Part shown: positions 47,657 through 56,822 of the stretch, in pieces
Numbering within the stretch: the first letter of the stretch is position 1
Layout: every line of letters starts with the position of its first letter
Origin: Pseudomonas sp. Au-Pse12
GTDB lineage: Bacteria > Pseudomonadota > Gammaproteobacteria > Pseudomonadales > Pseudomonadaceae
Assembly (NCBI RefSeq): GCF_021341665.1
Contig: NZ_JAJTTH010000001.1
Location: forward strand, 558,001 to 622,000
DNA: 64,000 nt
Reading direction: 5' to 3'
The notes under the pieces: model-generated
Told to the model about the DNA's origin: nothing
Databases searched by the model: none
The model's input: the letters and a program-made list of their open reading frames with translations, nothing else
Program-made: the position numbers and the translations under genes

Positions 47657-47812
47657 GGCTAATCTCCGATGCAGACTGAACGTCAGTTCCGCGCCATACA
47701 GGGCTCAGAACTTGCCGCGCAGCGCCTCGGATTTATCTTGGCCAGCGCGGTCATCGTCACTTTTATCCCGGCGGATTAACGGCCCATTAAATTGCATAGG
47801 GAGCTAAGTTTT

Positions 47813-48592
47813 TTACAGCTCGCTGTAGGCAATTCGCTGATGCCCGGGCAGCGTCTGCTTCAGCAGCCGCTCCAGCGACTGCTGCGGCGGCAGGTAATCG
47901 TCACCGAAATCACCGTCGGCCAGTTGCGTCGGGTGGGCTACCACTTCAATCACCCCGGCAGGCCGAAAGCCATCGAGCAAGTCCTTCGGCGTGCACACGC
48001 GGTTCGCCGCCGCGCCGCACAACCAGCGGATACGCAGGTTCAGCGCGCTTTTGAACAGCCACTTCAGCGGCCCGATATTGCCCCCGACATTGCGCGCCAG
48101 GCGCACCGGCACGCCTTGCTGCGCGGCAAAACGGGCGACGATGGCCGCCACCGGCCATAAGTTGTGCACGTGCTGGTGCGAGTCGATGTGGCTCGGGCGC
48201 AAGCCCTGGTCGAGGCAGCGTTGCCACTGCGCCTGCAGCTCCTGCGCCACCGCCTGCGCGGCGCTGGCCGGCAAGCGCAGGGCCGAACGCGAAAGGTGCA
48301 GGTCGAACTGGCCCTGGGCGTTGCAGAACGCCGGCTGGCCGAGAATGGCCGGGCTCAGCGGCGCGCCATGGGTGAGGTTGAAATGCAGGCCGATGCGCCC
48401 CAGCAAGGCGTGTTCGTGGCTCAGGCGACAGGCATCTTCGAAGGCCGGCATGTTGGCCATCAGGGTCGCCGAGCTGATCACCCCGCACTGGAAGGCGCGC
48501 AGGGTCAACTGGTTGTAGTCCGGGTCGAGGCCGAAATCGTCGGCGTTGACGATGAGCCGATTCGCCCGGGGGACCGTCAGGGTCTGTTTCAT
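47813..48592 (-). CDS. ChbG/YdjC-type carbohydrate deacetylase
   Basis: This 259-residue protein matches the ChbG/YdjC family of metal-dependent deacetylases acting on N-acetylated sugars: LIVNADDFGLDPDYN with the DD metal motif, GLHFNLTHGAPLS and HIDSHQHVHNLWPV with metal-ligand histidines. The start overlaps the upstream stop as ATGA. It is the last gene of the exopolysaccharide operon and may remove acetyl groups from the polymer or its breakdown products. Confidence 0.87.
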   Translation of the reverse strand: MKQTLTVPRANRLIVNADDFGLDPDYNQLTLRAFQCGVISSATLMANMPAFEDACRLSHEHALLGRIGLHFNLTHGAPLSPAILGQPAFCNAQGQFDLHLSRSALRLPASAAQAVAQELQAQWQRCLDQGLRPSHIDSHQHVHNLWPVAAIVARFAAQQGVPVRLARNVGGNIGPLKWLFKSALNLRIRWLCGAAANRVCTPKDLLDGFRPAGVIEVVAHPTQLADGDFGDDYLPPQQSLERLLKQTLPGHQRIAYSEL

Positions 48593-49713
48593 GGCCGTGT
48601 TCCTTGTGCGGTGTTGGCCTGGCGCCGTTCGCGCCAGGCCTTGAGGCGCGGTTTGAGCCGCTGCCAGAGACGTTCGGCGGTGCCCGCCAGCAGGCCCCGG
48701 GGACGCCAGGAGTAGAAACTCCAGCGCTGCTGCTCGATCACGCCGCTCATGCGCTCATGCAACTGATGACTGGAGCGGCTGAGGCTGACCCGCGAGGCAT
48801 CGACCCACTGCCAACCCTCGTCCAGGCCCCAGCGAATCCACTCGTCCAGCAGCAAGCGGCCACTGCCGAGGTTTTTGTAGTCCGCGAGAAAAGCGATGTT
48901 GTAGTCGTACAGGCGGCCGCGCTCCAGCAAGCCGAGGCGATAGCTGATGCAGCGCCCCTGATGCTCCAGCATCACCACCCGCACGCAGCCTTCGGCGGCC
49001 AGGCCGCGCAGGGCGTCCCGCATCCAGTGCCAACGCCGCTCCCCGGAAAAGATCCCCAGCCCGTCGGTGCCTTTCCAGCTGGCCTGTTCGACCTCGCGCA
49101 GCCTTTCCAGCAGCGCATCGATGCCGTCGGCCGGGGGTGCCACGCGGATCACCCGGGCGTCGATTTCGGCGCAACGCTTGTTGGCCCGGCGCAGTTCGTA
49201 ACGCAAGGTGCCGACGGCTTCCTCGCGGTCGAGTTCGACAATCAGGTGCTCCGGCACCCGGCACGTCAGCGACTGTTCGCTGTATGAACAGGCCCGGCGC
49301 CAGGGTTCGAGCAGGTCGGCGGCGTTCACCAGTTCATGCAGTTGCAGCAGATCGTGGGGCAGATGCCGACGAATGTGCGCCAGCGCCGCGGGCATGGCGC
49401 TGCGGGCCTCGTGCGCCACCAGCAGCGCCAGCCGATCGCTCAGCGGGTGCCCCAGGTGGCGCAGCACCTGCAGGCTGAGGCCGGCGCGGGGCTCGCGCCC
49501 CAGGGTCAAGGGCAGGCACAGCAGCAGGCGCTGGCCGTGCCAGCCGAGCAGCACCCGCAGTTGCCGGTTGTCCAGCGCACGTTCGGCGCCGCGCAGCCAG
49601 CTCAGGCGGTTGAACGGCGTGGCCTGTACGAGGCCCTGACGCAGTTGCTCATAGGCGTCCACGGGAAAATCTTCGGTGCCAAGGCTGGTGCACCATTGCC
49701 AACGCAAGTTCAC
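48589..49713 (-). CDS. GNAT-fold acyltransferase of the exopolysaccharide operon (large, FemAB-like)
   Basis: This 374-residue soluble protein has a C-terminal GNAT-like domain of the type often annotated as BioF2/FemAB-like (residues about 155-330: LRYELRRANKRCAEIDARVI, LEHQGRCISYRLGLLERGRL, NLGSGRLLLDEWIRWGLDEG). The start is a GTG overlapping the previous stop as GTGA. A proline/alanine-rich upstream extension is out of place over the previous gene. Such proteins in polysaccharide loci probably acetylate or aminoacylate sugars. Substrate unknown. Confidence 0.8.
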   Translation of the reverse strand: MNLRWQWCTSLGTEDFPVDAYEQLRQGLVQATPFNRLSWLRGAERALDNRQLRVLLGWHGQRLLLCLPLTLGREPRAGLSLQVLRHLGHPLSDRLALLVAHEARSAMPAALAHIRRHLPHDLLQLHELVNAADLLEPWRRACSYSEQSLTCRVPEHLIVELDREEAVGTLRYELRRANKRCAEIDARVIRVAPPADGIDALLERLREVEQASWKGTDGLGIFSGERRWHWMRDALRGLAAEGCVRVVMLEHQGRCISYRLGLLERGRLYDYNIAFLADYKNLGSGRLLLDEWIRWGLDEGWQWVDASRVSLSRSSHQLHERMSGVIEQQRWSFYSWRPRGLLAGTAERLWQRLKPRLKAWRERRQANTAQGTRP

Positions 49714-50414
49714 GAGCGTTCCTTGTCGATCTGGTTGGAACGGTTCGGCTGCTGCGCCAGGCGCCCGCGACGCAAGTGGTGCAGGCGGGTCTGGTGGTAG
49801 GGCTGGCGGCGGTGGAAGTGCAGGCAGCGCAACAGGCAATAGACGTGCAGGGATTCACCGACCTCCTGGAAACCCAGGCGCATGTGCATTTTCAAGGCCG
49901 GCTCGTTGCGCACGTTGACCAGGGCCCGGGTGGCCTTGAAGCCGCGTTCGCGGTATTCGTCCCAGAGCATCTTCTGCGCCAGGATCACCACCCCCGAGCC
50001 GCGAAACGGCACCGCGCATTCGCCGGCGAACTGGTACAGGCAGCCGGGCGGGATGCGCATCCAGCAGCGGTACAACTGGTCGTCGTAGTAATCGCGCTCG
50101 CTGATCCACACCATCATCATCACGTTGCCGTCTTCATCCAGGTGCGCGCTGCCGCGGCTGCCCTTGTCCAGCAGGCCGCAAATGGCCGGCACCTGGGCCT
50201 TGAAGTATTTGTCGAAGGCCGGCAGCAGTTCACGGGTGATCGGCACCTGGGGCCAGCGACTGGGGTTGATCGGGCAGGGCACCGGCAGCGCCAGCGAGCG
50301 TTCCAGGGTCAGCAGTTCCCAGTGGTAGTAGAAGAAGCGTTCACGCAGCACCCGCAGGCTGCCGCGCAGGCCCTTGCGGCGGATTCTGGCCAACAGGCCG
50401 GTCAAGCGACTCAT
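49710..50414 (-). CDS. GNAT-like protein of the exopolysaccharide operon (small)
   Basis: This 234-residue protein has a GNAT-like core (MMMVWISERDYYDDQLYRCW, WDEYRERGFKATRALVNVRN, ALKMHMRLGFQEVGES) and a basic C-terminus. The ATG overlaps the previous stop as ATGA. A classical acetyl-CoA loop is not obvious, so the function is inferred from fold and position only. Two GNAT-like genes in a row suggest two-step decoration of the polymer. Confidence 0.75.
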   Translation of the reverse strand: MSRLTGLLARIRRKGLRGSLRVLRERFFYYHWELLTLERSLALPVPCPINPSRWPQVPITRELLPAFDKYFKAQVPAICGLLDKGSRGSAHLDEDGNVMMMVWISERDYYDDQLYRCWMRIPPGCLYQFAGECAVPFRGSGVVILAQKMLWDEYRERGFKATRALVNVRNEPALKMHMRLGFQEVGESLHVYCLLRCLHFHRRQPYHQTRLHHLRRGRLAQQPNRSNQIDKERS

Positions 50415-52339
50415 AGGGTTTTCCAAGTCAAGGCAAACAGGGTTTCACCGGGCACGTGCAGCTGTGCCCGACCAGCGCTGCACAGCACCGCCACCTGGCG
50501 GCTGCGGCCATCGGCGCCCAGCAGCGCAAGGCTCGGGTTGGCCTGGCAGATCTGCTCGGCGCCACTCAGTTCGATGGTGTGTGCACGGGGGGTCTTGGTC
50601 ACGCCCAGCAGGCTGTGGCGCGGGCCGTCGCGCAAGGCCAGGGCGTCCACTTCGAAGGCCGGGTTGTCCAGCGCCTGGACCTGCCCCAGCCAATGCTGCT
50701 GGATGAATTGCTGCGCCACGGCCACCGGTTTCAGGCTGAAGCGCTGGGCATCCTGCTGGGCCAGCATGCCCTTGGGGTATTCGGGCTCGTCGGCGGCCTG
50801 GAACCAGTTGAGCATGTCCAGCAGGCCGTCCTGGGACGCGTTGGCCACCACCGACATCCACCACAGCGCGGCGTAGTGGCTGTCTTGCTGGTAGGGGCTG
50901 AGGTCCGGGCCGCTGGAGATATTGGTCTGGCTCAGCAGCAGCGCCTTGCGCGGCCGGCCCTGGTCATCCAGGCCCACCAGATCGGCGGCGGCGCGCACGC
51001 TGGCGCGGTATCGGCGGGTGGCCAGCAGGTCGCGGACCATCCATTCGTGCCAGGCCAGGGCGTCGATATCGGCGCCGTGGGCCTCCAGCAACTGGCGCGC
51101 CCAATCAATGCCCCGGCGCTGCCCGGCGCCCACGCGAAACGGCCCGTCGAGCAGCCGCGAACTCACCGGCATGGCGATCCGCACCCCGGCGGCCCGCGCC
51201 TCGGGGTTGGCCTTGGTGTGCTCCAGCATGCGCGCGAAGTACGTGGCGAATTCCGCGTAGCTGGGGTAGTTGAGGTTGGGCTCGTCAGCGAATGCCAGGT
51301 AATGCAGGCCCTGGTTGCCCAGGTGCACGCTGTCCGCCAGCCAGGCGTCGAGCCCGGCGAAACTCTGGCTGTCGGCCTGCAGGACCGCACGGCGCAAGGT
51401 GCCGGCGAGCAAGGTGATGTCGCGGTCGATGTTGAAGGTTTCGCGGTACACGCGGCGAAAGCCCAGCTCCCGCTTAGGGTCCTGCGTGATCACATCGACG
51501 AAGCTGTAGAAGTTGGCGGCGCGCGGCCCCAGGGCTCGCAGCAGTTCGAACGTCGACGGCGGCGGTTCGGCATAGGGCAGGGCGATCCCCAGGCGCGGGC
51601 TGGGGCCACGCATCTGCGGCTTGAGGTTCAGCTCGACCCGGCCCGGCGTCCATTGCAGCGGGTGCAACTGGCGCAGGTCCTGGGCAAACAGGTTGGCCGT
51701 GCCGTCGAGCCAGAACGCCACCTTGCCCGAGCCGCCCAGGGACAGGCGCCAGACTTCGTCCTGCGGGGCCGAAGGCAGGGCGATCTGGTCGAACTGGCCG
51801 TACTGCGGGTGCTCCATCAGCTTCAGGCGCAGCAGCTGGTTGTCGCTCAGGCGCGTGGCCTGGAGCACGCTGACGCCGCCGTAATACTTGCCGGCCAGCA
51901 CCGCCTGCTCCCCGGCGGCGACGCGAAAATACAGCTCCACGCCGCTCGGCACGTCGGCGCTGAAATGCACCTTGGCCGGCTCGAACTGCGCCTGGGTGGC
52001 GCTGTCGTGGCTGACCTTGAAGTTGCGAAAGCTGTAGCCCGGCACCTGCAGGCGATAGTCGCCCTGGGCCGCCGGCAGCTGGATGTCCCGCTGGCCGTAG
52101 GGCTGGTCGGCGCGGATCTCCAGCTGTTGCAGCAACTGGCCGTCCGGGCGCAGCAGGTACAGCTGCTCCTGGTTGGCGTCGCTTTGCCAGGCCGGGCTCC
52201 AGCGCACCTGCAGGGTGTCGTCGGCAGCGGCTTGCAGGTACAGGCTGCCATCGCGGATGTCCGCCCATTGCAAGGGCGCCGCGTGCAGCGAACTGGCCGC
52301 CGAGATCAGCATCAGGGCGAGCAGGGAACAGGGTTTCAT
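50411..52339 (-). CDS. Secreted glycosidase-like protein of the exopolysaccharide operon
   Basis: This 642-residue precursor has a signal peptide (MKPCSLLALMLISAASSLHA), an N-terminal beta-rich region to about residue 240, a TIM-barrel-like central part and a C-terminal beta domain. LAFADEPNLNY near residue 350 resembles the acid/base motif of clan A glycosidases. At the position expected for the nucleophile I see ALLLSQTNISSG, with Gln where Glu would be expected. It may be a periplasmic hydrolase that trims polymer, analogous to PslG, or an inactive binding protein. Confidence 0.7.
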   Translation of the reverse strand: MKPCSLLALMLISAASSLHAAPLQWADIRDGSLYLQAAADDTLQVRWSPAWQSDANQEQLYLLRPDGQLLQQLEIRADQPYGQRDIQLPAAQGDYRLQVPGYSFRNFKVSHDSATQAQFEPAKVHFSADVPSGVELYFRVAAGEQAVLAGKYYGGVSVLQATRLSDNQLLRLKLMEHPQYGQFDQIALPSAPQDEVWRLSLGGSGKVAFWLDGTANLFAQDLRQLHPLQWTPGRVELNLKPQMRGPSPRLGIALPYAEPPPSTFELLRALGPRAANFYSFVDVITQDPKRELGFRRVYRETFNIDRDITLLAGTLRRAVLQADSQSFAGLDAWLADSVHLGNQGLHYLAFADEPNLNYPSYAEFATYFARMLEHTKANPEARAAGVRIAMPVSSRLLDGPFRVGAGQRRGIDWARQLLEAHGADIDALAWHEWMVRDLLATRRYRASVRAAADLVGLDDQGRPRKALLLSQTNISSGPDLSPYQQDSHYAALWWMSVVANASQDGLLDMLNWFQAADEPEYPKGMLAQQDAQRFSLKPVAVAQQFIQQHWLGQVQALDNPAFEVDALALRDGPRHSLLGVTKTPRAHTIELSGAEQICQANPSLALLGADGRSRQVAVLCSAGRAQLHVPGETLFALTWKTL

Positions 52340-53646
52340 TGGACCTTTTCCTTAGGGCGCAATAACTGGCGCATGTGGACGATGTCTCCAGGTAACAGGA
52401 TCAGGGTGCGGTACCAGGCCACACCGCTGAGGTGGCAATACAGGCCGAGCATGGCCAGGCTCACCGCCAGGTAGGCGATGGACGAGGCCAGGCCAGCGCC
52501 GACGATGCCCAGTGGCGGAATCAGCAGCGCGTTGAGGGCCAGGTTCAGCAGAGCGCCGCCGGCCAGTAGCAGCGACAGCGCGCCGGGGCGCTGCTTGCCC
52601 AGCAGGTCCAGGCGCAGGATGCTCGCGTAGCACAGGCCGAACAGCCCAGGCAGCAGGGCCAGCAAGGCACCGTAGGCCGGGGCGTAGGCGGCGCCGAACA
52701 GGCTGACGATCAGCCACTGGCCGATCAGCGCCATGCACAGGCACGCCGCGAGCATCACCGTGGCGGTCAGGCGCAGGGCCAGCGCGGTCAGTTGTTCGAT
52801 GCCGGTGCCCTGTTGCAGCAGGCGTTTCATCAGCGGCGTGGTCACCGCCTCGGGAATGATCAGCAACAGTTCGGCGGCCGCGCTGGCCATGGCGTACCAG
52901 CCCAGGGCGGCGGGGTCGAGCAGGGCACCGATGAACAGGTAGTCCGAGCGCAGCATCAGTTGTTGCGACAGCACCCCGGGGTGGCTCTGGGCGCTGTAGC
53001 GCAATAGCTGGCCCTGTTCCCCGGCCTGCCAGCGCAGGCGCAGGTCATGCCAGCGGCGCAGCCAGTACCCGCCCACCAGCACCACCAGCAAGGTGCCGCC
53101 CAGCCAACTGACCAGGGCCGCCGACAGCGGCTGGTCGCGCCACACCCACCACAGGCCGACGAACAACAGCAGCGGCACCAGGGATTCCAGCAGGCGCAGG
53201 GCATTGAAGGCCTCGACCCGGCCGTCGGCGTTGTGCAGGGTCAGCAGGCCGCTCTTGAGCACGGTGATCGGCACCGCCAACAGCAACAACCAGGCCAGGT
53301 CGCCCAGTTGCAGGCTCAGCGACCACTGGCTGCCCAGGGTGTTCATCAGGACCAGCCCGGCCAGGGTCAACAGGCTGGCCAGCAGGCAGCCATAGATCAG
53401 CACCTGGGTCAGCAACAGGCCCATGGGCCGCTGGCGCGCGGCCTCATAGCCGACGGCGGTGTTCAAGCCACCGCTGGTGAGGGCGGCAATCAGGTCCGGC
53501 AGGGTGCTGAGCAGGGCGAACAGGCCGCGGTCCGCCGGCCCCAGCAGGCGCGCCAGCAATACGTTGCGCAGCAGCCGCAGGCCGATCATCGCCAGCCGTG
53601 TGCCCAGGCTCAGGGCCAGGTGCCAGAGGTAGCCGCCACGCTTCAT
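52336..53646 (-). CDS. Wzx-type lipid-linked oligosaccharide flippase
   Basis: This 436-residue polytopic protein has about 12-14 hydrophobic segments and the polysaccharide-transporter pattern (RNVLLARLLGPADRGLFALL near the start). It should move undecaprenyl-linked repeat units to the periplasmic face for polymerisation. The ATG at 53646 overlaps the deacetylase stop as ATGA. An upstream extension in frame is low-complexity and lies over that gene. Confidence 0.87.
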   Translation of the reverse strand: MKRGGYLWHLALSLGTRLAMIGLRLLRNVLLARLLGPADRGLFALLSTLPDLIAALTSGGLNTAVGYEAARQRPMGLLLTQVLIYGCLLASLLTLAGLVLMNTLGSQWSLSLQLGDLAWLLLLAVPITVLKSGLLTLHNADGRVEAFNALRLLESLVPLLLFVGLWWVWRDQPLSAALVSWLGGTLLVVLVGGYWLRRWHDLRLRWQAGEQGQLLRYSAQSHPGVLSQQLMLRSDYLFIGALLDPAALGWYAMASAAAELLLIIPEAVTTPLMKRLLQQGTGIEQLTALALRLTATVMLAACLCMALIGQWLIVSLFGAAYAPAYGALLALLPGLFGLCYASILRLDLLGKQRPGALSLLLAGGALLNLALNALLIPPLGIVGAGLASSIAYLAVSLAMLGLYCHLSGVAWYRTLILLPGDIVHMRQLLRPKEKVQ

Positions 53647-54641
53647 GCCCGGGCCCCCTGCAGCAGCCGCCAGGCCAGCAGCCCCGGGTGCGCGGCGCTG
53701 GCGTGGCTGACATCGATGCGCGGCAAGGCCAGCAGCGGGTTGCCGCCGGCTTCGATCAGCCCCGGGCGGGTGCTCAGGGCGTAGCGATAACCCAGCTCGG
53801 CGACGGCGGCACGCACCTCGGGGTTGTGGTCGCCATTGGGGTAGCAATAGACCCCCAGCGGCGCCTGGCAGTGCTCCTGCAAGGCCTGCCGGGAACGTTG
53901 CAGGTCGGCCTTCAGGCAGGTTTCGTCGAGGCCGGTGAGAATGCTGTGGCTGGCGCCGTGCGGGCCGAAACGCACCAGCGCCGAACGCTCCAGGCGCTGC
54001 ACCTGGGCCCAGTCCAGGCTGTGCGGGCCGTGCTCGTTGGGGCAGCTGTCGGCCAGGGCCTGCAGGGTTGGCCCGGGCAGCGTCTTCAAGCGTTGCAGGT
54101 AGCCGCCCAGGAGCCGGCTGCGGGCATCGCTGCTGCCGGGCTGCAGCAGCGGCGCCGGTGGCGCCAGTTGCAGCGCCCGCAGTTGTTCCAGCAGCGGCCG
54201 GGCCGCCGTGCTGTCGGGCTGGCGCCAGAGGGTTTCGCCGATCGACTCCCACCAGAAGCCCTGGGAACTGCCGATGAAGTCGGTGGACAGGAAGATGCTC
54301 GCCGGCACCTCGTAGCGCTCCAGCAGCGGATAGGCCACCTCGGCGTTGTCGCGCCAGCCGTCGTCGAAGGTCAGGGCCAGGCGCGGCCGGTCGCTGCCGG
54401 GGTATTCCAGCAGCTGATGCAGCGGCACACAGTCAAAATGCCGCCGCAGCCAGCGCAGCAGATGCTCGAACTGGCCCTGGCCGACGCACAGTGGCGCCCG
54501 GTGCGGCCGGCTGGCCGCGTGCTCGTCGGCCAGCACCCGGTGCAGCATCAGCACCACCCCGGCTTCGCTCAGGCGCGCCCGGCCGACACTGTGCAGGTAA
54601 GCGCTGCCCAGCAGGCGCTTGAAGTTGCGTTTGAAGGTCAT
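53643..54641 (-). CDS. Polysaccharide deacetylase (CE4/NodB type)
   Basis: This 332-residue protein has the NodB homology motifs: ALTFDDGWRDN (metal-binding Asp pair) and GPHGASHSILTGLD with the HxxxH pair. It has no obvious signal peptide but begins with a basic, amphipathic stretch. It is expected to remove N- or O-acetyl groups from a sugar in the polymer. It ends in the flippase start and follows the glycosyltransferase by one base. Confidence 0.87.
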   Translation of the reverse strand: MTFKRNFKRLLGSAYLHSVGRARLSEAGVVLMLHRVLADEHAASRPHRAPLCVGQGQFEHLLRWLRRHFDCVPLHQLLEYPGSDRPRLALTFDDGWRDNAEVAYPLLERYEVPASIFLSTDFIGSSQGFWWESIGETLWRQPDSTAARPLLEQLRALQLAPPAPLLQPGSSDARSRLLGGYLQRLKTLPGPTLQALADSCPNEHGPHSLDWAQVQRLERSALVRFGPHGASHSILTGLDETCLKADLQRSRQALQEHCQAPLGVYCYPNGDHNPEVRAAVAELGYRYALSTRPGLIEAGGNPLLALPRIDVSHASAAHPGLLAWRLLQGARA

Positions 54642-54642
54642 G

Positions 54643-55779
54643 TCAGCGGTTCTGTTGTGGGTTCCACAGGGCATAGCGCTGCCCGCGGAGAAATTGCCAG
54701 AGGCCCATGCTCATGCCGGCCATTGTCACCAGCACGAAACCGGCCAGGCGAAACACCTTGGGCAAGCGCCCGCGGCGGTCCAGCAGGCCGATCACCCCGG
54801 CGCCGTAACCCAGCACCTGGGCCAGCAGCGCCAGGCTGTAAAAGGCTCCGGCATTCCACAGCAGCAGGCTGCTGAGCAGCAGCGGCAGCAACAGCACCGG
54901 GGCCAGGCGGCGGATCAGCTTGTGGCTGATCAGGGCGATGGCGTAGGCGCCGTGGCGCAGCGGGTTCATCAATTCACGGCGCTGCGCCAGGCTCTGCAGG
55001 CCACCCACGGTGACCCGCAGGCGCCGGCGGTACTGCTTGCCGGGCTCGTCCACGCCCTGGTCGAGCACCTGGGCGTCTTCCACATAGACAATCCGCTTGC
55101 CCGCCACCGGGGCGCAGGTGCTGATGAAGAAGTCGTCATTGACCTCGGCCGGGATGCGCTGGAACAGCTCGCGACGCAGGGCCAGCAGCGCGCCGTCGGC
55201 GGAGACCATGCAGCCGGTGCGGTTTTCCGCCTGGCGCAACCAGGCCTCGTAGTGGCGGTACAGGCTGTCGCCCAGACTCAGGTTGTGCCCGGGGTTGGGG
55301 ATGATCATGTGCCCGCCGCAGGCGCCAACCTGAGGGTCGGCCAGGGGCGCCAGGAGCTTGCCCAAGGTGTCGTCGGACCACTGGTTGTCGGCGTCGGTGA
55401 ACACCAGGATGTCGTTGCGCGCCAGCTCCACCGCGGCGTTCAGCGCGCCGGCCTTGCCCACCCGGGGCAGGTCGAGGACCACGATCCGCGAATCGCGCAC
55501 GCTCAACGCGGTCGCCACGGTGGCGTCGCTGGAGCCGTCGCTGGCGAGGATGATCTGCAGGTCGCTGGCCGGGTAGTCCTGCTGCAACAGGGTGCGCAGT
55601 TTGTGCTCGATGTGCGGGCCTTCGTTGTGGGCGGCAATGATTACGCTGACCGACAACGGCGAGCCTTCGGGCACCACTCGCGGCTTGACCAGCCGGCTGA
55701 GCAGGGCCAGCAGCAACGGGTAGCCGACCCAGGCATAGAACGGCAACAGCAGGCACAGCCAGAAAAGTGTTTTAGCCAC
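54643..55779 (-). CDS. Membrane glycosyltransferase, family 2
   Basis: This 378-residue inner-membrane processive-type GT2 has an N-terminal membrane segment, the catalytic domain (VSVIIAAHNEGPHIEHKL, ILASDGSSDAT, ILVFTDADNQWSDDTL, DDFFIST, and QYRRRLR, the QxxRW-like motif) and three or four C-terminal membrane helices. It resembles transferases that extend a polysaccharide at the membrane. The start is a GTG at 55779 overlapping the previous stop. Confidence 0.88.
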   Translation of the reverse strand: MAKTLFWLCLLLPFYAWVGYPLLLALLSRLVKPRVVPEGSPLSVSVIIAAHNEGPHIEHKLRTLLQQDYPASDLQIILASDGSSDATVATALSVRDSRIVVLDLPRVGKAGALNAAVELARNDILVFTDADNQWSDDTLGKLLAPLADPQVGACGGHMIIPNPGHNLSLGDSLYRHYEAWLRQAENRTGCMVSADGALLALRRELFQRIPAEVNDDFFISTCAPVAGKRIVYVEDAQVLDQGVDEPGKQYRRRLRVTVGGLQSLAQRRELMNPLRHGAYAIALISHKLIRRLAPVLLLPLLLSSLLLWNAGAFYSLALLAQVLGYGAGVIGLLDRRGRLPKVFRLAGFVLVTMAGMSMGLWQFLRGQRYALWNPQQNR

Positions 55780-56737
55780 GGTCGGGTCTCCCGGCACAGC
55801 GGTTGAACAGGGCCTGCACCAGGGCCACGGCCCCCAGGTGCAAGCGCACCCAGTGCAGCAGCCAGAGTTGCAGGACAAACAGCGGGTCGCGCTGGCGCAG
55901 CCCCTGGCGCAAGGCCAGGGCCAGCGGCGCCAGCGCACCCAGTAGCAGATAGCCGGCGGCGCTGGCGGGCTGGCCGGCGAGCAGCCCCAACAGCGCCGCC
56001 AGGCTGAGCAGGGCGCAGGCCAGGCACAGCAGGGGAAAGCGCAACAGACGCAGGTTGAGGCCGCCGCTCTTGAGCAACTGCACATGGCTGCCCTGGCGCC
56101 AGCGTTCCTTGCCGGCCCATTCGCGCCAACTGCCTTCGAAGCCCCAGTGCAGCACCTGCGGGCGGGACAGGCTGATCTGCCGGGCGCCGGCGGCATGCAG
56201 GCGCAGGCCGAAATCCTTGTCTTCGCCGGTGCGCAGGCGCTCGTCGAAACCGCCAACGCGGTCGAACCAGGCCCGTGGCAGGCACAGGTTGGGGCTGGGC
56301 ATCCACTGCAACTGTCGAACCTGTTGGCCAGCGGCCAGGCTGCGCCGTTGCCAGGCCCGGGCGAACCAGGGCGCGCAGCGCGGCGCGGCGCAGTCCAGGG
56401 CGAAGACGTCGGCCCGCTGCTCGGCCTGGGTCTGTTGCCAGAGTTGCAGCCAGTTGCCGGGCACCTCGATGTCGGCGTCGAGAAACGCCAGGCAATCGCC
56501 GGTGGCCACGGCGGCGCCGCGGTTGCGCAGGGCCCCGATGCCGATCCCCGGGCACAGCAGTACCCGCGCGCCCAGCTCTCGGGCGCGTTGCGGCCCCTGG
56601 TCGGTGGAGCCGTTGTCGACCACGATCAACTCGTAGTCGACGGCCGCGACCCTGGCCGCGAGGATCACGCTGTCCAGGGTGCGGGTGATGTGACGTGCCT
56701 CGTTGTACATGGGCACGATCACGCTGATCCTTTGCAT
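55772..56737 (-). CDS. Glycosyltransferase, family 2
   Basis: This 321-residue protein has a GT-A domain with VIVPMYNEARHITRT, IVVDNGSTDQG, CLAFLDADIEVP and the acceptor-side motif GGFDERLRTGEDKDFGLRL, then C-terminal hydrophobic segments. It probably adds one sugar to the lipid-linked repeat unit. It lies 85 bases after the polymerase gene and is the first gene of the downstream run of overlapping genes. Confidence 0.88.
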   Translation of the reverse strand: MQRISVIVPMYNEARHITRTLDSVILAARVAAVDYELIVVDNGSTDQGPQRARELGARVLLCPGIGIGALRNRGAAVATGDCLAFLDADIEVPGNWLQLWQQTQAEQRADVFALDCAAPRCAPWFARAWQRRSLAAGQQVRQLQWMPSPNLCLPRAWFDRVGGFDERLRTGEDKDFGLRLHAAGARQISLSRPQVLHWGFEGSWREWAGKERWRQGSHVQLLKSGGLNLRLLRFPLLCLACALLSLAALLGLLAGQPASAAGYLLLGALAPLALALRQGLRQRDPLFVLQLWLLHWVRLHLGAVALVQALFNRCAGRPDRG

Positions 56738-56822
56738 CTTTGCCTCCCTAGGCAGATGGCGGGGTGGTCATGGGCGCCGGGTGAGGGCGCGGTGTTGCTG
56801 TTCTGTCGGTCACGCGGCGTTG

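Noticed and set aside
53647..54252. N-terminal extension of the flippase frame
   Set aside because: It overlaps the CE4 deacetylase on the same strand, reads as Pro/Arg/Ala-rich noise, and the ATGA overlap at 53643-53646 gives a natural start.
55780..56256. N-terminal extension of the membrane GT2 frame
   Set aside because: It lies over the preceding glycosyltransferase in another frame and has no protein-like features. The GTG at 55779 overlaps the previous stop.
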